From Nocardia sp. SYP-A9097 (lineage in GTDB: Bacteria; Actinomycetota; Actinomycetes; Mycobacteriales; Mycobacteriaceae): a stretch of 64,000 bases of DNA. The DNA lies in contig NZ_WJIC01000004.1 in assembly GCF_009649815.1 (NCBI RefSeq), positions 434,001 through 498,000 on the forward strand. The letters run 5' to 3'. The notes beneath the pieces are model-generated. The model was not told the DNA's origin. It saw only the letters and a program-made list of their open reading frames with translations, and did no database searches. Both the position numbers and the translations under genes were made by a program. Positions 8,417 through 17,401 of this stretch are shown here, in pieces; the stretch's first letter is position 1; each line of letters begins with the position of its first letter.

Positions 8417-9919
8417 TCAGTGCGCGACGCCCGGAACTCCGGGCGAATGATTCGCAGTGAAATCCTCTACGACGCCCGCATTGTTAACGGAGTGATCGTC
8501 GTCACAGCTGGACTGTACTTTCCGCGCCGCATTGTCGAGACCGTGGCGCCGCCGCCAATCCTGGTGCAGCCGACCGAGATCCGTCGTCGGTTCCTCGTCG
8601 TACAGCCATTCGCGGGCAATGCGATGCCAATTCGCGGTGGCGCGCAAATGACCCAGGGTGGCGCAGGTCCAGAAGTCGACGCGGCGCGAGAACAGATGCT
8701 CCGGCGGCAGATTCTGCCTGCGCATACCGTCGAATTCGGCGATACGCGGGTCGACCGCGTGCAGGAAGGCGGCCGAGGCGAGCTCCGGGGTGAGCGGCAG
8801 CTCCTCGTCCACCAGTGACCACTCCGCGGCGGAGAGCACATAGTTGTAGCACTCCTGCGGGGTGACGCTGGAGTGCTCGTCGATGACACCGCGCTCGACC
8901 ATCAGCCGGTACAGCTCGTCATCGCGATCCTCGGCGGTCGCGCGCAGGCAGACGGCCTCGAAAGCTATCTGCTCGTGCTGCATTCGCTTGTAGAGCCCGA
9001 AGTCCAGGAACACCACCCGGCCATCCGGGCGCAGCAGCAGATTGCCCGGATGCGGATCACCGCAGAACTCGGCCAGCTCGAACAGTGAGCCCACATAGAA
9101 CCGGTAGACGATCTCGCCGATACGATCGCGCTCGGCCTCGGGCAGTGCGCGCATGGCCTCGAAATCGATTCCGGGCGAGTACTCGGTCACCAGTACCCGG
9201 CGGCTGCTGTGCTCCGGAAACGCCTGCGGCACAGTGATGAACGGGTGATCGGCGTACATATTCGCCACATGCCGCTGGGTGCGCGCCTCGACGTCGTAGT
9301 CGAGCTCCTTCTCGAAATTGGCACGCAGTTCATCCAGTACACCGACGGTGAAACCGGGCAGCGCCACCTGCTGCATCATGATCCGCAGCATGCCCAGATT
9401 CCGCAGATCCGCGCGCACCGCCAGATCGATGCCCGGGTACTGCACCTTCACCGCGACCTCGGTACCGTCGAAAAGCCTTGCGCGATAGACCTGTCCGATG
9501 GAGGCGGCGGCGATCGGCTCCGGCTCGAATTCGGCGAACAGCTCCCGCAGGGGTTTGCCGAAATCCTCCTCGATCACCCCGCGCATGGCCGCGAACTCGA
9601 CCGTCGGCGCGTGATCGAAGAGTACGGCCAGGCGGCGCTGGAAGGTCTCGCGATATCGCGGCGGCACCAACTCCAGATCGAGCAGCGACAGCAGCTGCCC
9701 GAGTTTCATTGCCAGGCCTTTCATTTCGCCCAGTACCAGCACCAACTGCTCGGCCAGCCGCAACACCGACGCATCGGCCATCGCGGCGCGCACCTCGGCG
9801 GATCTGCCGATCATGGAGAGTTTGGTGCGGCGTTTGCGTACCGCCTGCACGGCCACCACCGCGCCGAGTTTGGAGCCGCGGGCCAGCCGCGAGGTTGATA
9901 TGGGCTTCGATCCAGTCAT
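8417..9919 (-). CDS. ABC1/UbiB (ADCK) kinase-like protein
   Basis: This is an atypical protein-kinase-like ATPase. Family members act in quinone or lipid metabolism, often at membranes. Numbering from the chosen start, it shows the KxGQ motif (AMKLGQL, about 72-75), the Ala-rich nucleotide loop AAASIGQV (about 137-144), VAVKVQYPG with Lys about 158, then FCGDPHPGNLLL and VFLDFGLYKR as catalytic and metal-binding motifs. ATG 9919 was chosen because GGGAGGA sits seven bases upstream. The frame is open to 10063. It overlaps the stop of a possible small upstream ORF (TAATG). A C-terminal fragment resembling this protein recurs at 21482-21682. Substrate unknown. Confidence 0.9.
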   Translation of the reverse strand: MTGSKPISTSRLARGSKLGAVVAVQAVRKRRTKLSMIGRSAEVRAAMADASVLRLAEQLVLVLGEMKGLAMKLGQLLSLLDLELVPPRYRETFQRRLAVLFDHAPTVEFAAMRGVIEEDFGKPLRELFAEFEPEPIAAASIGQVYRARLFDGTEVAVKVQYPGIDLAVRADLRNLGMLRIMMQQVALPGFTVGVLDELRANFEKELDYDVEARTQRHVANMYADHPFITVPQAFPEHSSRRVLVTEYSPGIDFEAMRALPEAERDRIGEIVYRFYVGSLFELAEFCGDPHPGNLLLRPDGRVVFLDFGLYKRMQHEQIAFEAVCLRATAEDRDDELYRLMVERGVIDEHSSVTPQECYNYVLSAAEWSLVDEELPLTPELASAAFLHAVDPRIAEFDGMRRQNLPPEHLFSRRVDFWTCATLGHLRATANWHRIAREWLYDEEPTTDLGRLHQDWRRRHGLDNAARKVQSSCDDDHSVNNAGVVEDFTANHSPGVPGVAH

Positions 9920-10128
9920 TACCGGTCCTCCCATGCCACTGCCTGCGGGAACTCGCCCAGTACGGCCGCGAATTCGCCCGGCCGCAGCGCGTGTTCGCGG
10001 CGACCGGCCGGACCCCACAGCAGTCTGGCGCTCGTCTCGTCCTCTACGACGAAAATGTCCCATGGTTCGAAGGATTCGGTGCGGGGACTGACGAGAAAGG
10101 GCCCGTATCGGGCGCCACCGGCCGCGAT
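9919..10128 (-). CDS. Possible small ORF (~69 codons) without a standard start
   Basis: A frame closed upstream by TAA encodes a plausible peptide (GPFLVSPRTESFEPWDIFVV, then a Trp/Glu-rich end). Its TAA overlaps the ATG of the ABC1 gene, as coupled genes do. It contains no ATG, GTG or TTG near its 5' end. An ATC at 10126-10128 directly follows the upstream stop. It may use a rare start, be a decayed gene, or be chance. Confidence 0.28.
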   Translation of the reverse strand: MAAGGARYGPFLVSPRTESFEPWDIFVVEDETSARLLWGPAGRREHALRPGEFAAVLGEFPQAVAWEDR

Positions 10129-10193
10129 TTACTCATTGGATCGGTCATTACCGGCATAACCCGCTTCCGTAGCGGAATGCGGATCGGTCGGTA

Positions 10194-12881
10194 TCAGGTG
10201 GAGGCCACGGCGCGCGTATCCAGGCCCAGCGCCCGCAATCGCTCCCGGGCTTCGGCCGCGCCGCGCAGATTGCCGATCTCAGTGTTGATCGTGAGCGCTT
10301 GCCGCAGCGCCTCGTTCGCCGCCGCCAACTCGCCCATGGCATGCCGGGTCAGACCGAGATTATTGAAGACCGAGGCTTCCCCCGCTCGATTGCCGATGGT
10401 CCGGTAGAGCTCGAGCGACTCCCGCAGATAGCCGATGGCGGCGTCGTGCTCGCCGAGGTCGTTCATACCGAAGCCGAGGTTATTGAGAACGAATGCCGCA
10501 CCGGAGAGGCTGCCGATCTGCCGGTGGCAGTGCAGGGCCTGTTCGAGGAGATCCATCGAACCCCGGGTATCGCCGGAGATGACGCGGATCCACGCCAGCG
10601 GCTCCAGCGCGGCGGCGGTACCGGCGTGCGCGTTGCCGGTCCGGAAGATGTGCTGCGCCATGAGCAATTGCTCGGTGGCGGTGGCCTCGTCGTCGAGCAG
10701 ATAGTTGACCCAGCCGAGTTTGACGAGGGTGGCGGCCCGGCCGAAATGCGAACCGAGATTGTCGTAGCGCGCCAGACACTCCCGCAGCAGCGCGAGCGCC
10801 CCCGCGTAGTCGCCGGTGAGATGTGCGACCCAGCCCAGGGTGCCGAGCACGCTGGCCTCCTCGCGCACCCGTCCGGCGGCGCTGTAGAGCTGTCGCGCCT
10901 GTTCCAGGGCCGCGCTCGACAGCGCGTACTCCCCGGCCAGATATCGGACCCGGCCCAGGGTTCGCCAAGCGGCAGCACGGGTTTCGGCCGCGGCGGTCTC
11001 GGCGGTGAACTCCAGTACACGCTGCACGATCGCCGCCGCGTGGACGTAGTCCTCGTGGAAATACCAGGTCGCGCCGAGGTCCTTGAATGCGAAGGCGCCG
11101 GCGTGCCGATCATCGATGGTGTCCGGTGCGATGGCCGCGCGCTGCACAATGGCCACCGCCGGAGCCGCCGCGCCGATCAGCCGCATCTCGCAGGTGAGGG
11201 CATCGGTCATGGCCACCACCCGGGCGAGGTGGTTGTTCGCACCGGCATGGTCCAGACCGGCGAGCAGATTCGCGCGTTCGCGGCGGGTCCAGGCCAGGGC
11301 GGCCGCGTAGTCCGGAAAGGACTGCGCGACAGGGTCGTTCGCCTCCGGCGGCGTGCTCGGGCCGGGGAAGGCCGCGGCATTCGCGGTTCGCTGGTAGTAG
11401 TCGAGCAGCCGGTCCAGGGCCCGGGTGCGATCCTGCGCGGTCTCGTCTTCGACTACCCCGCAGGCATATTCACGTATGAGATCGTGAAATCTGTAGCGGC
11501 CCGGCGCGATTTCGTCGATCAGGTGATCGGTGTACAGCGCGTCCAGGCCGCGCCGGGCGGCGGGCAACGGAATATCGGCGAGCGCGGCTGCCGCGTATAC
11601 ATCGAAATCGGGGCCGGGGTGCAGGCCCAGGCGACGGAAGAGTCGCTGCCGGTCCTGTGGCAGTGCGGAGTACGAGGTGGTGAAGGCGGCGCGGACCGCG
11701 TGCTGCCCGGTATCCAGTTCGTCGAGCCGGTCGTGGGCGGTGCCGAACTCGCGGGCCAGATCGGTGATCGACCAGGTGGGGTGGTGTGCCAGGCGACCCG
11801 CCAGCAGCACGATCGCCAGCGGCAGAAAGCCGCACAGTCGCACGATCTCCGCTATTGCGGCGCAATCGGTTTCGGTGATCGTGGTGCGATACGCGAGACG
11901 GCGGAACAGGTCGGCGGCCGCGGCCGGCTCCAGGACATCCAATGACAGCGGCACCGCGCCGTCCAGCGCGATGAGCCGGCGGCGGCTGGTGATGAGCGTC
12001 AAACAGCCTGGCACACCGGGCAATAGCGGTTCGATCTGTTCATGCGTCCCGGCATCGTCGAGGATCAGCAGAATCCGCTTGTCCGCCAGCCGATCCCGCC
12101 ACAGATCACGCCGACCGGTGAGATTCTCCGGTAGATGGCGGGCATCGATGCCCAGATCGGTGAGCAGCCGGGCCAGCACATCGGCGGGCTCGGCGGGGGA
12201 CTGGCCCGCGGTATGGGTGTTCAATTCGACGAAATACCGGCCGTCCGGGAACTTCTCGGCCAGCAGGTGTGCCGCACGGGTGACCAGCGTGGTCTTGCCG
12301 ACGCCCGGCATACCGTCCACCGTGTGCACGGTGAGCACCCGGCCCGGTTCGGCGGAGTCCAGGATGCGCCGCAATTCGCCCTCGCGGCCGATGAAGGTGT
12401 CGATATCGCGGCGCAGGGCATTGGTAATGCGCGGTCGCGGGCCGGAATCGGTGCTGTCCGTTCGACTTCCGCCGCGAGCGCCTTTGGCGGTCGGCATATC
12501 CGGTGCGGTCTCCTTGGCCGCCTTCCACACTCGCCGCCAGGCCCGGCGATCCGCCAACTCCGCCGGGACCGGATTGCCTGCCAGCGCCAGCAGTGTCAGC
12601 AGCACCGGCTGAAATGTCTCGAACCGCGCGGGCAGATTGCGCCCCGCCCGCCAATCGCTGATGCGCTGCACCGAGATTCGCGCGCCATTCCCCTGTCCGG
12701 TGGCCGCCCGCATCCGGGCCTCCGCGGCCGTGGCCACCCGCCGCAGCGTCGGATCACCGGCCGCCGTCCACAAATCGGCCAATCGTGCCGCGAACACCGT
12801 TCGCGTCGAACCCCCGTCGCTCCCGTCAGCCACCGAACCCGCCACCATGCGCGAAAGATTACCGCGTGCCCCCGCCTCCAC
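10194..12881 (-). CDS. NB-ARC ATPase with N-terminal DNA-binding-like region and TPR repeats
   Basis: This resembles SARP/AfsR-like STAND regulators that couple ATP-driven switching to transcription control, but without the BTAD domain. Residues about 25-120 form a helical region with SVQRISDWRAGRNLPARF, typical of a helix-turn-helix in such actinobacterial proteins. The NB-ARC domain has Walker A GMPGVGKTT (190-198), Walker B ILLILDD (270-276), a sensor ITSRR and a GFLPLAI motif. The last 350 residues are TPR-like helices (repeated ASVLGTLGWVAHLTGDY-type units). The start is uncertain: GTG 12881, or ATG 12848, which has a weak site. It is a single gene and targets are unknown. Confidence 0.87.
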   Translation of the reverse strand: MEAGARGNLSRMVAGSVADGSDGGSTRTVFAARLADLWTAAGDPTLRRVATAAEARMRAATGQGNGARISVQRISDWRAGRNLPARFETFQPVLLTLLALAGNPVPAELADRRAWRRVWKAAKETAPDMPTAKGARGGSRTDSTDSGPRPRITNALRRDIDTFIGREGELRRILDSAEPGRVLTVHTVDGMPGVGKTTLVTRAAHLLAEKFPDGRYFVELNTHTAGQSPAEPADVLARLLTDLGIDARHLPENLTGRRDLWRDRLADKRILLILDDAGTHEQIEPLLPGVPGCLTLITSRRRLIALDGAVPLSLDVLEPAAAADLFRRLAYRTTITETDCAAIAEIVRLCGFLPLAIVLLAGRLAHHPTWSITDLAREFGTAHDRLDELDTGQHAVRAAFTTSYSALPQDRQRLFRRLGLHPGPDFDVYAAAALADIPLPAARRGLDALYTDHLIDEIAPGRYRFHDLIREYACGVVEDETAQDRTRALDRLLDYYQRTANAAAFPGPSTPPEANDPVAQSFPDYAAALAWTRRERANLLAGLDHAGANNHLARVVAMTDALTCEMRLIGAAAPAVAIVQRAAIAPDTIDDRHAGAFAFKDLGATWYFHEDYVHAAAIVQRVLEFTAETAAAETRAAAWRTLGRVRYLAGEYALSSAALEQARQLYSAAGRVREEASVLGTLGWVAHLTGDYAGALALLRECLARYDNLGSHFGRAATLVKLGWVNYLLDDEATATEQLLMAQHIFRTGNAHAGTAAALEPLAWIRVISGDTRGSMDLLEQALHCHRQIGSLSGAAFVLNNLGFGMNDLGEHDAAIGYLRESLELYRTIGNRAGEASVFNNLGLTRHAMGELAAANEALRQALTINTEIGNLRGAAEARERLRALGLDTRAVAST

Positions 12882-13022
12882 TCACCGGCCGTCGACCCCC
12901 CGAATCTTTCCGGTCCGGAAACTCCTTTCAGACCGCGAAACACCCCACCCACCAGTCATTTTCCACCCGCTCCGTTCCTCTTTGAGGTGATCTCCACCCC
13001 GCCCTGAGTCATCCTCGAATAG

Positions 13023-13059
13023 CGCACCAGATCCTGCGAAGGGGGCAGGATCTGGTGCG
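13023..13059 (-). terminator. Perfect 15-bp hairpin after the transglutaminase operon
   Basis: Arms CGCACCAGATCCTGC (13023-13037) and GCAGGATCTGGTGCG (13045-13059) are perfectly complementary around loop GAAGGGG. The hairpin lies about 65 bases beyond the stop of the 51-aa gene on the minus strand. The T-run is poor, so it may work with Rho or as a 3' stabiliser. The rest of 12882-13122 holds no gene I can support. Confidence 0.7.
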
Positions 13060-13122
13060 GCGGTCCCACTCGCGAGCGGGCGGCCGGCGCGGAGTACCCC
13101 GGGCACCCCGGCAGTGCGTGAC

Positions 13123-13278
13123 CTAACGGCCCGCGATCGCCTGTCGCAGTAGGGCGTAGAGGTCCCGGCGCTGCTGCGGGTCGAGCGATTCCAGCGCCGG
13201 GACATTGTTGAATGCGTACTGCTCGCGGTGAGTGCGGTGATCGTCGCCCTCGGCATCACCCGGGGTGCGGGCGTTCAC
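13123..13278 (-). CDS. Small hypothetical protein, 51 aa, coupled to transglutaminase
   Basis: GTG at 13278 overlaps the TGA of the transglutaminase gene in a GTGA arrangement, which signals translational coupling. The peptide is hydrophilic and ends in an amphipathic helix-like stretch (ESLDPQQRRDLYALLRQAIA). Family unknown. Its position as last gene of the operon suggests it partners the transglutaminase-like protein. Confidence 0.6.
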   Translation of the reverse strand: MNARTPGDAEGDDHRTHREQYAFNNVPALESLDPQQRRDLYALLRQAIAGR

Positions 13279-14078
13279 GCCAAGGTGAGTGGGTGATCGA
13301 AGTCGTCGAAGGGGAGGGGGCCATCGATGAAGGCATTGACCCATAAGCCGTTGATGCTGATATCGCCGCCGTGATTACCGAGGAAGGCGATATCGGAGGC
13401 GTCGCGGCCGGTGGCTATTCGGGCCAGGGCGGAGCGGGGGGCCAGGCGGGTGGGGTCGAATACCTGCCAGGCTCCCCGCACGTAAGCCTCTGGGACGGAA
13501 TGGAAGTCCATCGGGACAATGCCCGGTGCGTAGGCCGAGGCGACGCGGGCGGGGACGCCTATCGCGCGCAGTAGGGCCACGGTGAGGTGCGCGAAGTCGC
13601 GGCAGACGCCGGCACCGGACAGTAGCGTCTCCACCGCGCCGTCGCTGGGGGTGCTGCTGCCGGGGGTGTAGCGGATGCGGCGGCCCACCCAGTCGGCTAT
13701 TCGTGCGGGAGCGTCTGGATTGTCTATGCCGCAACCGAATTCGGTGGCCGCGAAGGCGAGTAGCCGATCGGATTCGGCGAAGCGGCTCGGGCGGGAGTAG
13801 AGCGAGAGATCGTACTCCGACGGCGGATCGGCGAGCGCCGCGCCGATCACGGTGGCACTGTAATGCGCCTGCAAATTGCCCGCGCCACAGCGTAATACGT
13901 GAATGCGCGCGCCGTGTGGCCCCGGGACCTCCCGGGCGATCTGGTTCCAGCCGTTCAGCTCGAAGGTCAATGATTCGCTCAGTTCGATGCCCGGCTGCCG
14001 GGCCACGGCAATCTGGAATTCGAGTTCGGTATCGGCATGGATCTGGACGTCGAGATGGGTGGAGACGTCGCGCTTCAC
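13275..14078 (-). CDS. Transglutaminase-like (papain-fold) protein
   Basis: This is a bacterial transglutaminase-core protein of the type with an N-terminal beta domain. The Cys-His-Asp triad is visible: Cys159 in SGAGVCRDFAHLTVALLR, His193 in MDFHSVPEAYV and Asp208 in WQVFDPT. Family members act as proteases or amidases, or cross-link peptides. There is no signal peptide, so it is cytoplasmic. It sits 27 bases after the 14106 gene and overlaps the following 51-aa gene, giving a four-gene operon. Substrate unknown. Confidence 0.88.
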   Translation of the reverse strand: MKRDVSTHLDVQIHADTELEFQIAVARQPGIELSESLTFELNGWNQIAREVPGPHGARIHVLRCGAGNLQAHYSATVIGAALADPPSEYDLSLYSRPSRFAESDRLLAFAATEFGCGIDNPDAPARIADWVGRRIRYTPGSSTPSDGAVETLLSGAGVCRDFAHLTVALLRAIGVPARVASAYAPGIVPMDFHSVPEAYVRGAWQVFDPTRLAPRSALARIATGRDASDIAFLGNHGGDISINGLWVNAFIDGPLPFDDFDHPLTLA

Positions 14079-14105
14079 CCCCTAATACTCCCAGTTCGGA
14101 GCCGC

Positions 14106-14474
14106 TCAGCCCACAGTTTCCAAGACCTCCAGCGCGGCGGCGATCTGTGGGAGCGCAGGTGTGCCGAAACCCTCCACCAGATCCGAGAGCGCTCGCGCCA
14201 CATGCGGACCCACCGCGGCGGCGGTCAGCACCTCCTCGGCCAGCACGATGCCGTTCACCACGTGCGCGGCCCGGATACGCTGATCACCGGTCACCTCGTA
14301 GCGCCACGAACCCAGTTGCAGCCGTTCGGGTTCGGAGCGGAACAGGCCGCTCTTGGCCGGGGTGCGCACCGCACCCGGTACCGAGCCGAACACATTGAAC
14401 ACCAGCCCGACCCCGCCGGGACCGTGCAGCGCGGCGGCGATCACCTGGGCCGCACGGTCCGAATCGAAGGTCAT
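14106..14474 (-). CDS. Hypothetical protein, 122 aa
   Basis: No family is recognised with confidence. It is a compact soluble alpha/beta-looking protein (GLVFNVFGSVPGAVRTPAKS, then a helical C-terminus). It starts with ATG three bases after the stop of the YbjQ-like gene and precedes the transglutaminase gene, so it is surely cotranscribed with both. Confidence 0.78.
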   Translation of the reverse strand: MTFDSDRAAQVIAAALHGPGGVGLVFNVFGSVPGAVRTPAKSGLFRSEPERLQLGSWRYEVTGDQRIRAAHVVNGIVLAEEVLTAAAVGPHVARALSDLVEGFGTPALPQIAAALEVLETVG

Positions 14475-14477
14475 CGG

Positions 14478-15269
14478 TCAGTCGCCCATCGGCAGCACGA
14501 ACTGCGGGGTGATGGTCTCGCCGGTTCCGGTGCGGCGCAAGGCCGTTCCCGCCGCATAGAACTCGACCGTGTGATGACCCCAGGCATAGTTCTGGATCTG
14601 GAACTCCACCCCGGTCACCCCGATACCGCCATCGCGCTCGGCCTCGGCCTGCATCCGCGACATGGCCAATTCGCGGGCCTGATAATTGCCCTGCGTCCAC
14701 TGCGGCATCTCGACGTTGTTGCCGAGCTGGCGCAGCGACTGCATGAAACCCTGTACGGCCACATGGAATACGCAATTTCCCATGACGAACGCCACCGGCG
14801 CGAACCCCGAACGCATCAGCGTCACCATGTCCTGTCCGGACAGATGACTGGTGAACGCCTGCCCGTTCGGCCTGCGAAACCTCCCCGGCTCCTGGGTATA
14901 TCGCACCGCGGTACCCACGGCGATGAACTCCAGATGGCTGGCCTCGGCCCCCAGATGCCGCCACTCCAGCCGCACCCCGACCACCCCATCGGCATGCAGT
15001 GCGTCCGCCTCGGCCTGCATTCGGGTCATGGCATTCCACCTGGCCCGATAGGTTGCCTCGGTCAAAACCGTGAGCTCCATCTGCTGGCGAATTCCGGTGA
15101 ACTGGAACCCGACGTGATAGACCGACACCCCCATCACCAGATCGATGGGCTCGAACCCCGCGCCATGTAATAGCGCGAACTCATTGACGGACAGGTCCGA
15201 GGTGAAGATGCGCCCCGCATGCGAGAGCCGTTCACTCGCGGTCGGTTCCAACGGTGGATTCGGTTGCAC
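14478..15269 (-). CDS. YbjQ/DUF74-type protein with two repeats
   Basis: Two homologous halves of about 120 aa each contain the heavy-metal-binding-domain signature: a helix with RMQAEADALHADGVVGVRL or RMQAEAERDGGIGVTGVEF, followed by a beta strand ending FIAVGTAV or FYAAGTAL. YbjQ-like domains form beta/alpha oligomers of unclear function. GTG 15269 was chosen because GGAAGG lies nine bases upstream. A longer frame runs back to 15596 but would cross the divergent AIM24 gene. It is the first gene of the operon ending at 13123. Confidence 0.82.
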   Translation of the reverse strand: MQPNPPLEPTASERLSHAGRIFTSDLSVNEFALLHGAGFEPIDLVMGVSVYHVGFQFTGIRQQMELTVLTEATYRARWNAMTRMQAEADALHADGVVGVRLEWRHLGAEASHLEFIAVGTAVRYTQEPGRFRRPNGQAFTSHLSGQDMVTLMRSGFAPVAFVMGNCVFHVAVQGFMQSLRQLGNNVEMPQWTQGNYQARELAMSRMQAEAERDGGIGVTGVEFQIQNYAWGHHTVEFYAAGTALRRTGTGETITPQFVLPMGD

Positions 15270-15402
15270 GATTCCCGCCTTCCGTAGACGACCATCGCCA
15301 CTGTACGACGCCGAATCCGCCCGCGCCCGGCGATCGCGCGAGCAGCGGCGCGGCGAACCGCACCGCCGTAAGCTGGCGGATGCGTCGGAACCGGGAGCGG
15401 GT

Positions 15403-16119
15403 ATGCGGGCAGATATCAGGGGCAGCGTCATGCCGGTGCTCGAGATACAACTCGACCCGGGGGAGTCGGTAATCACTCCGCACGGCGAATTGTCCTGGAT
15501 GACAACGAATATCGCCATGTCCCAGACCACCAGCGCGGTCGGCGGCGGCATCATGAACGCACTCAAACGGGTCGCGGGCGGCGCGAGCCTGTTCATGACC
15601 CGCTACCAGGCCACCACCGGAACCGGCCTGGTCGCCTTCGCCACCAAGGTCCCCGGCCACATCATCCCCGTCGATATCGGCCCCAAACGCCGCGTCTACG
15701 TGCACCGGCACGGCTGGCTCGCCAGCATCCCCGGCGTGACAGTCAGTGTGGCGCTACAACAATCGGTCCGCAGCGGCCTGTTCGGCGGCGAGGGCTTCCG
15801 CCTGCAATGCCTCGAAGGCGAAGGCCGAGCCTGGATCGAACTCTCCGGCGAACTCACCCGCTACACCCTCGCCCCCGGCGAAACCATGCTCGTCCACCCC
15901 GACCACGTAGGCATGTTCGACCAATCCGTGAAATTCAAGATCACCACGGTCCCCGGCATCCGCAACAAACTCTTCGGCGCCGACGGCTTCTTCCTCATAG
16001 CCCTAACCGGCCCAGGCGAAATAACCCTCCAAAGCATGCCCCTCCCCACCCTCGCCCACGCCCTAATCCCCTACTTGGGCCTCGACGCCACCCTCCCCAC
16101 CGGACCCCTCCGCCGCTAG
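15403..16119 (+). CDS. AIM24 family protein
   Basis: This is a TRAP-like beta-barrel protein of the AIM24 / DUF124 family (YALP-ISLQSVRSGLFGGEG pattern, here VALQQSVRSGLFGGEGF). Conserved Gly-rich strands continue to the C-terminus and the length of 238 aa is normal. Bacterial members are poorly understood. The human and yeast homologues affect mitochondrial membrane organisation. ATG 15403 follows a GGGAGCGG site. It is transcribed divergently from the YbjQ-like operon across a 133-base gap that must hold both promoters. No signal peptide. Confidence 0.87.
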   Translation: MRADIRGSVMPVLEIQLDPGESVITPHGELSWMTTNIAMSQTTSAVGGGIMNALKRVAGGASLFMTRYQATTGTGLVAFATKVPGHIIPVDIGPKRRVYVHRHGWLASIPGVTVSVALQQSVRSGLFGGEGFRLQCLEGEGRAWIELSGELTRYTLAPGETMLVHPDHVGMFDQSVKFKITTVPGIRNKLFGADGFFLIALTGPGEITLQSMPLPTLAHALIPYLGLDATLPTGPLRR

Positions 16120-16155
16120 CGGTGCAAAGGGTCGGCGCCTACGGACTTCTGATGT

Positions 16156-16755
16156 TCAGGACACGTCGGCAATCTCATCGAGTGCGCTACTGGCGGTGCT
16201 GAGGAACTCGCGTTGCGTGGCCATGAAGGACCGGCCCGCCATCTCGACCGCGTCACTACGATCGACCAAGTCGACGACCATCTCCGCTTGCGCCCCCGCG
16301 AATTCTCGGACCTCGCCGATCAAGGAACCGCAGTGATCAATCAGCCTCTGCGCCGCCTCCGCAACATCAGGTGGTCCTTCAAGCACCACCTTGTAGAAGA
16401 CCTGTTCGGCGTTCTTGAACAGCTGTCGAATCTCGGCCAGGCGAGCTTCGTCAACCTGTGTCGGCCCGGTGGCACCCTGTAGCCCGCGAAAGTAGTGCTG
16501 ATTCGCCCGGTCCGCGGCGCTCAAAGCCTCGAGCAGTTCGAGATAAGCGTGCTGGCGGCGTTCCCGGCGCCACCGAAGATGCTCGAGCCGCACTTCGCGG
16601 ACTTGATCATTCCCCTGCGCGATTTCCTGACGGATCTGCTGCCGTTCCAACGCAGCGTGCCGACGTGCATCCGCTCTAGCGGCGATGAACGCGGTCAGCG
16701 CGGAACCGAGTGCGGTACCGAGAACTCCGACGGCGGCAACGAGAACGCTGATCAC
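16156..16755 (-). CDS. Single-pass membrane protein, 199 aa, unknown
   Basis: An N-terminal hydrophobic helix (VLVAAVGVLGTALGSALTAFIAA) is followed by a long basic coiled-coil-like region (residues about 28-95) and a helical C-terminus. The layout matches the 22212-22844 protein: short anchor, then an Arg/Glu-rich helical domain. GTG start with AAGGGGGA upstream. It marks the left edge of the disturbed region. Confidence 0.7.
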   Translation of the reverse strand: MISVLVAAVGVLGTALGSALTAFIAARADARRHAALERQQIRQEIAQGNDQVREVRLEHLRWRRERRQHAYLELLEALSAADRANQHYFRGLQGATGPTQVDEARLAEIRQLFKNAEQVFYKVVLEGPPDVAEAAQRLIDHCGSLIGEVREFAGAQAEMVVDLVDRSDAVEMAGRSFMATQREFLSTASSALDEIADVS

Positions 16756-16784
16756 GCCATCCCCCTTCGTGCGTGCACGCGTGC

Positions 16785-17018
16785 CTACTCAGTATGGCGC
16801 GAGCCTCCCGAATGACGCGGTACGAGAGGAGAATTGGACAGAACCTTGCTGTCGCCAGTCCGCTCCTGCTCGATCCGAGACCGGATCGACTCCACGGTCC
16901 AGCCGTTGCCATATGTCTCGGGACGCGTGCTTCTGACGGTTGCCGCCACCGTCGCCAGCCACAGGCCGGTGCCGCCGGTGGCGATGCCGAGCAGGAAGAA
17001 CATTCCTTCACCGATCAT
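16785..17018 (-). CDS. Small membrane protein, 77 aa
   Basis: One hydrophobic helix near the N-terminus (GMFFLLGIATGGTGLWLATVAATV) is followed by a polar tail. ATG 17018 with AAGG eight bases upstream is preferred over the TTG at 17027. It lies about 30 bases after the frameshifted 17046-17401 gene, so the two may once have been an operon. Function unknown. Confidence 0.55.
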   Translation of the reverse strand: MIGEGMFFLLGIATGGTGLWLATVAATVRSTRPETYGNGWTVESIRSRIEQERTGDSKVLSNSPLVPRHSGGSRHTE

Positions 17019-17045
17019 CTTCAACACCTTCGCTTTCGGACTCGG

Positions 17046-17401
17046 TCATTCCTCGGAATCGTTGGGGGAGCCCATATCCGGTAGTCGGCGGGCGCCGATG
17101 GATACCTCGAGGGCCAGGTCGTCATAGCCTTCCGCCAGTTCGGCCAATCGCTTCCAGGCGTGGTGCATTTCGCACTCGGGTCTGTGCCTGGTTTCAGGGT
17201 GGCGTGTGCCAGTACCCAGAAGCGGGCGAGGCGATCGATCACGACACCGACCGACTCTGTATGCCGCCGCGCCCCGCCATGGGCGATCGGCAACCGCGAC
17301 GCGACCCAGCAGTCGATGTCATGCACGAGACAGGCTCGCATACAGTCGATTTCGCTGAAGCGCTCCGCTTTTACGGGCTCTCGTCGAGCCTGGTGCAGCA
17401 C
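17046..17401 (-). pseudogene. Frameshifted DUF4254-like gene
   Basis: The first part reads LHQARREPV, then CLVHDIDCWVASRLP and HTESVGVVIDRLARFWVLAHATL. The matching C-terminal half continues only in another frame as MHHAWKRLAELAEGYDDLAL, then SIGARRLP and a stop at 17046. Together they resemble an actinobacterial family I associate with DUF4254. The shift lies near 17165-17185. A second break may lie at the run of six G at 17423-17428, since related N-terminal sequence may lie upstream. Either a decayed gene or sequencing errors; function unknown. Confidence 0.6.

Noticed and set aside
15145..15402. Upstream extension of the AIM24 gene
   Set aside because: It would overlap the divergent YbjQ-like gene start, is Arg-rich and lacks a ribosome site; ATG 15403 is better.
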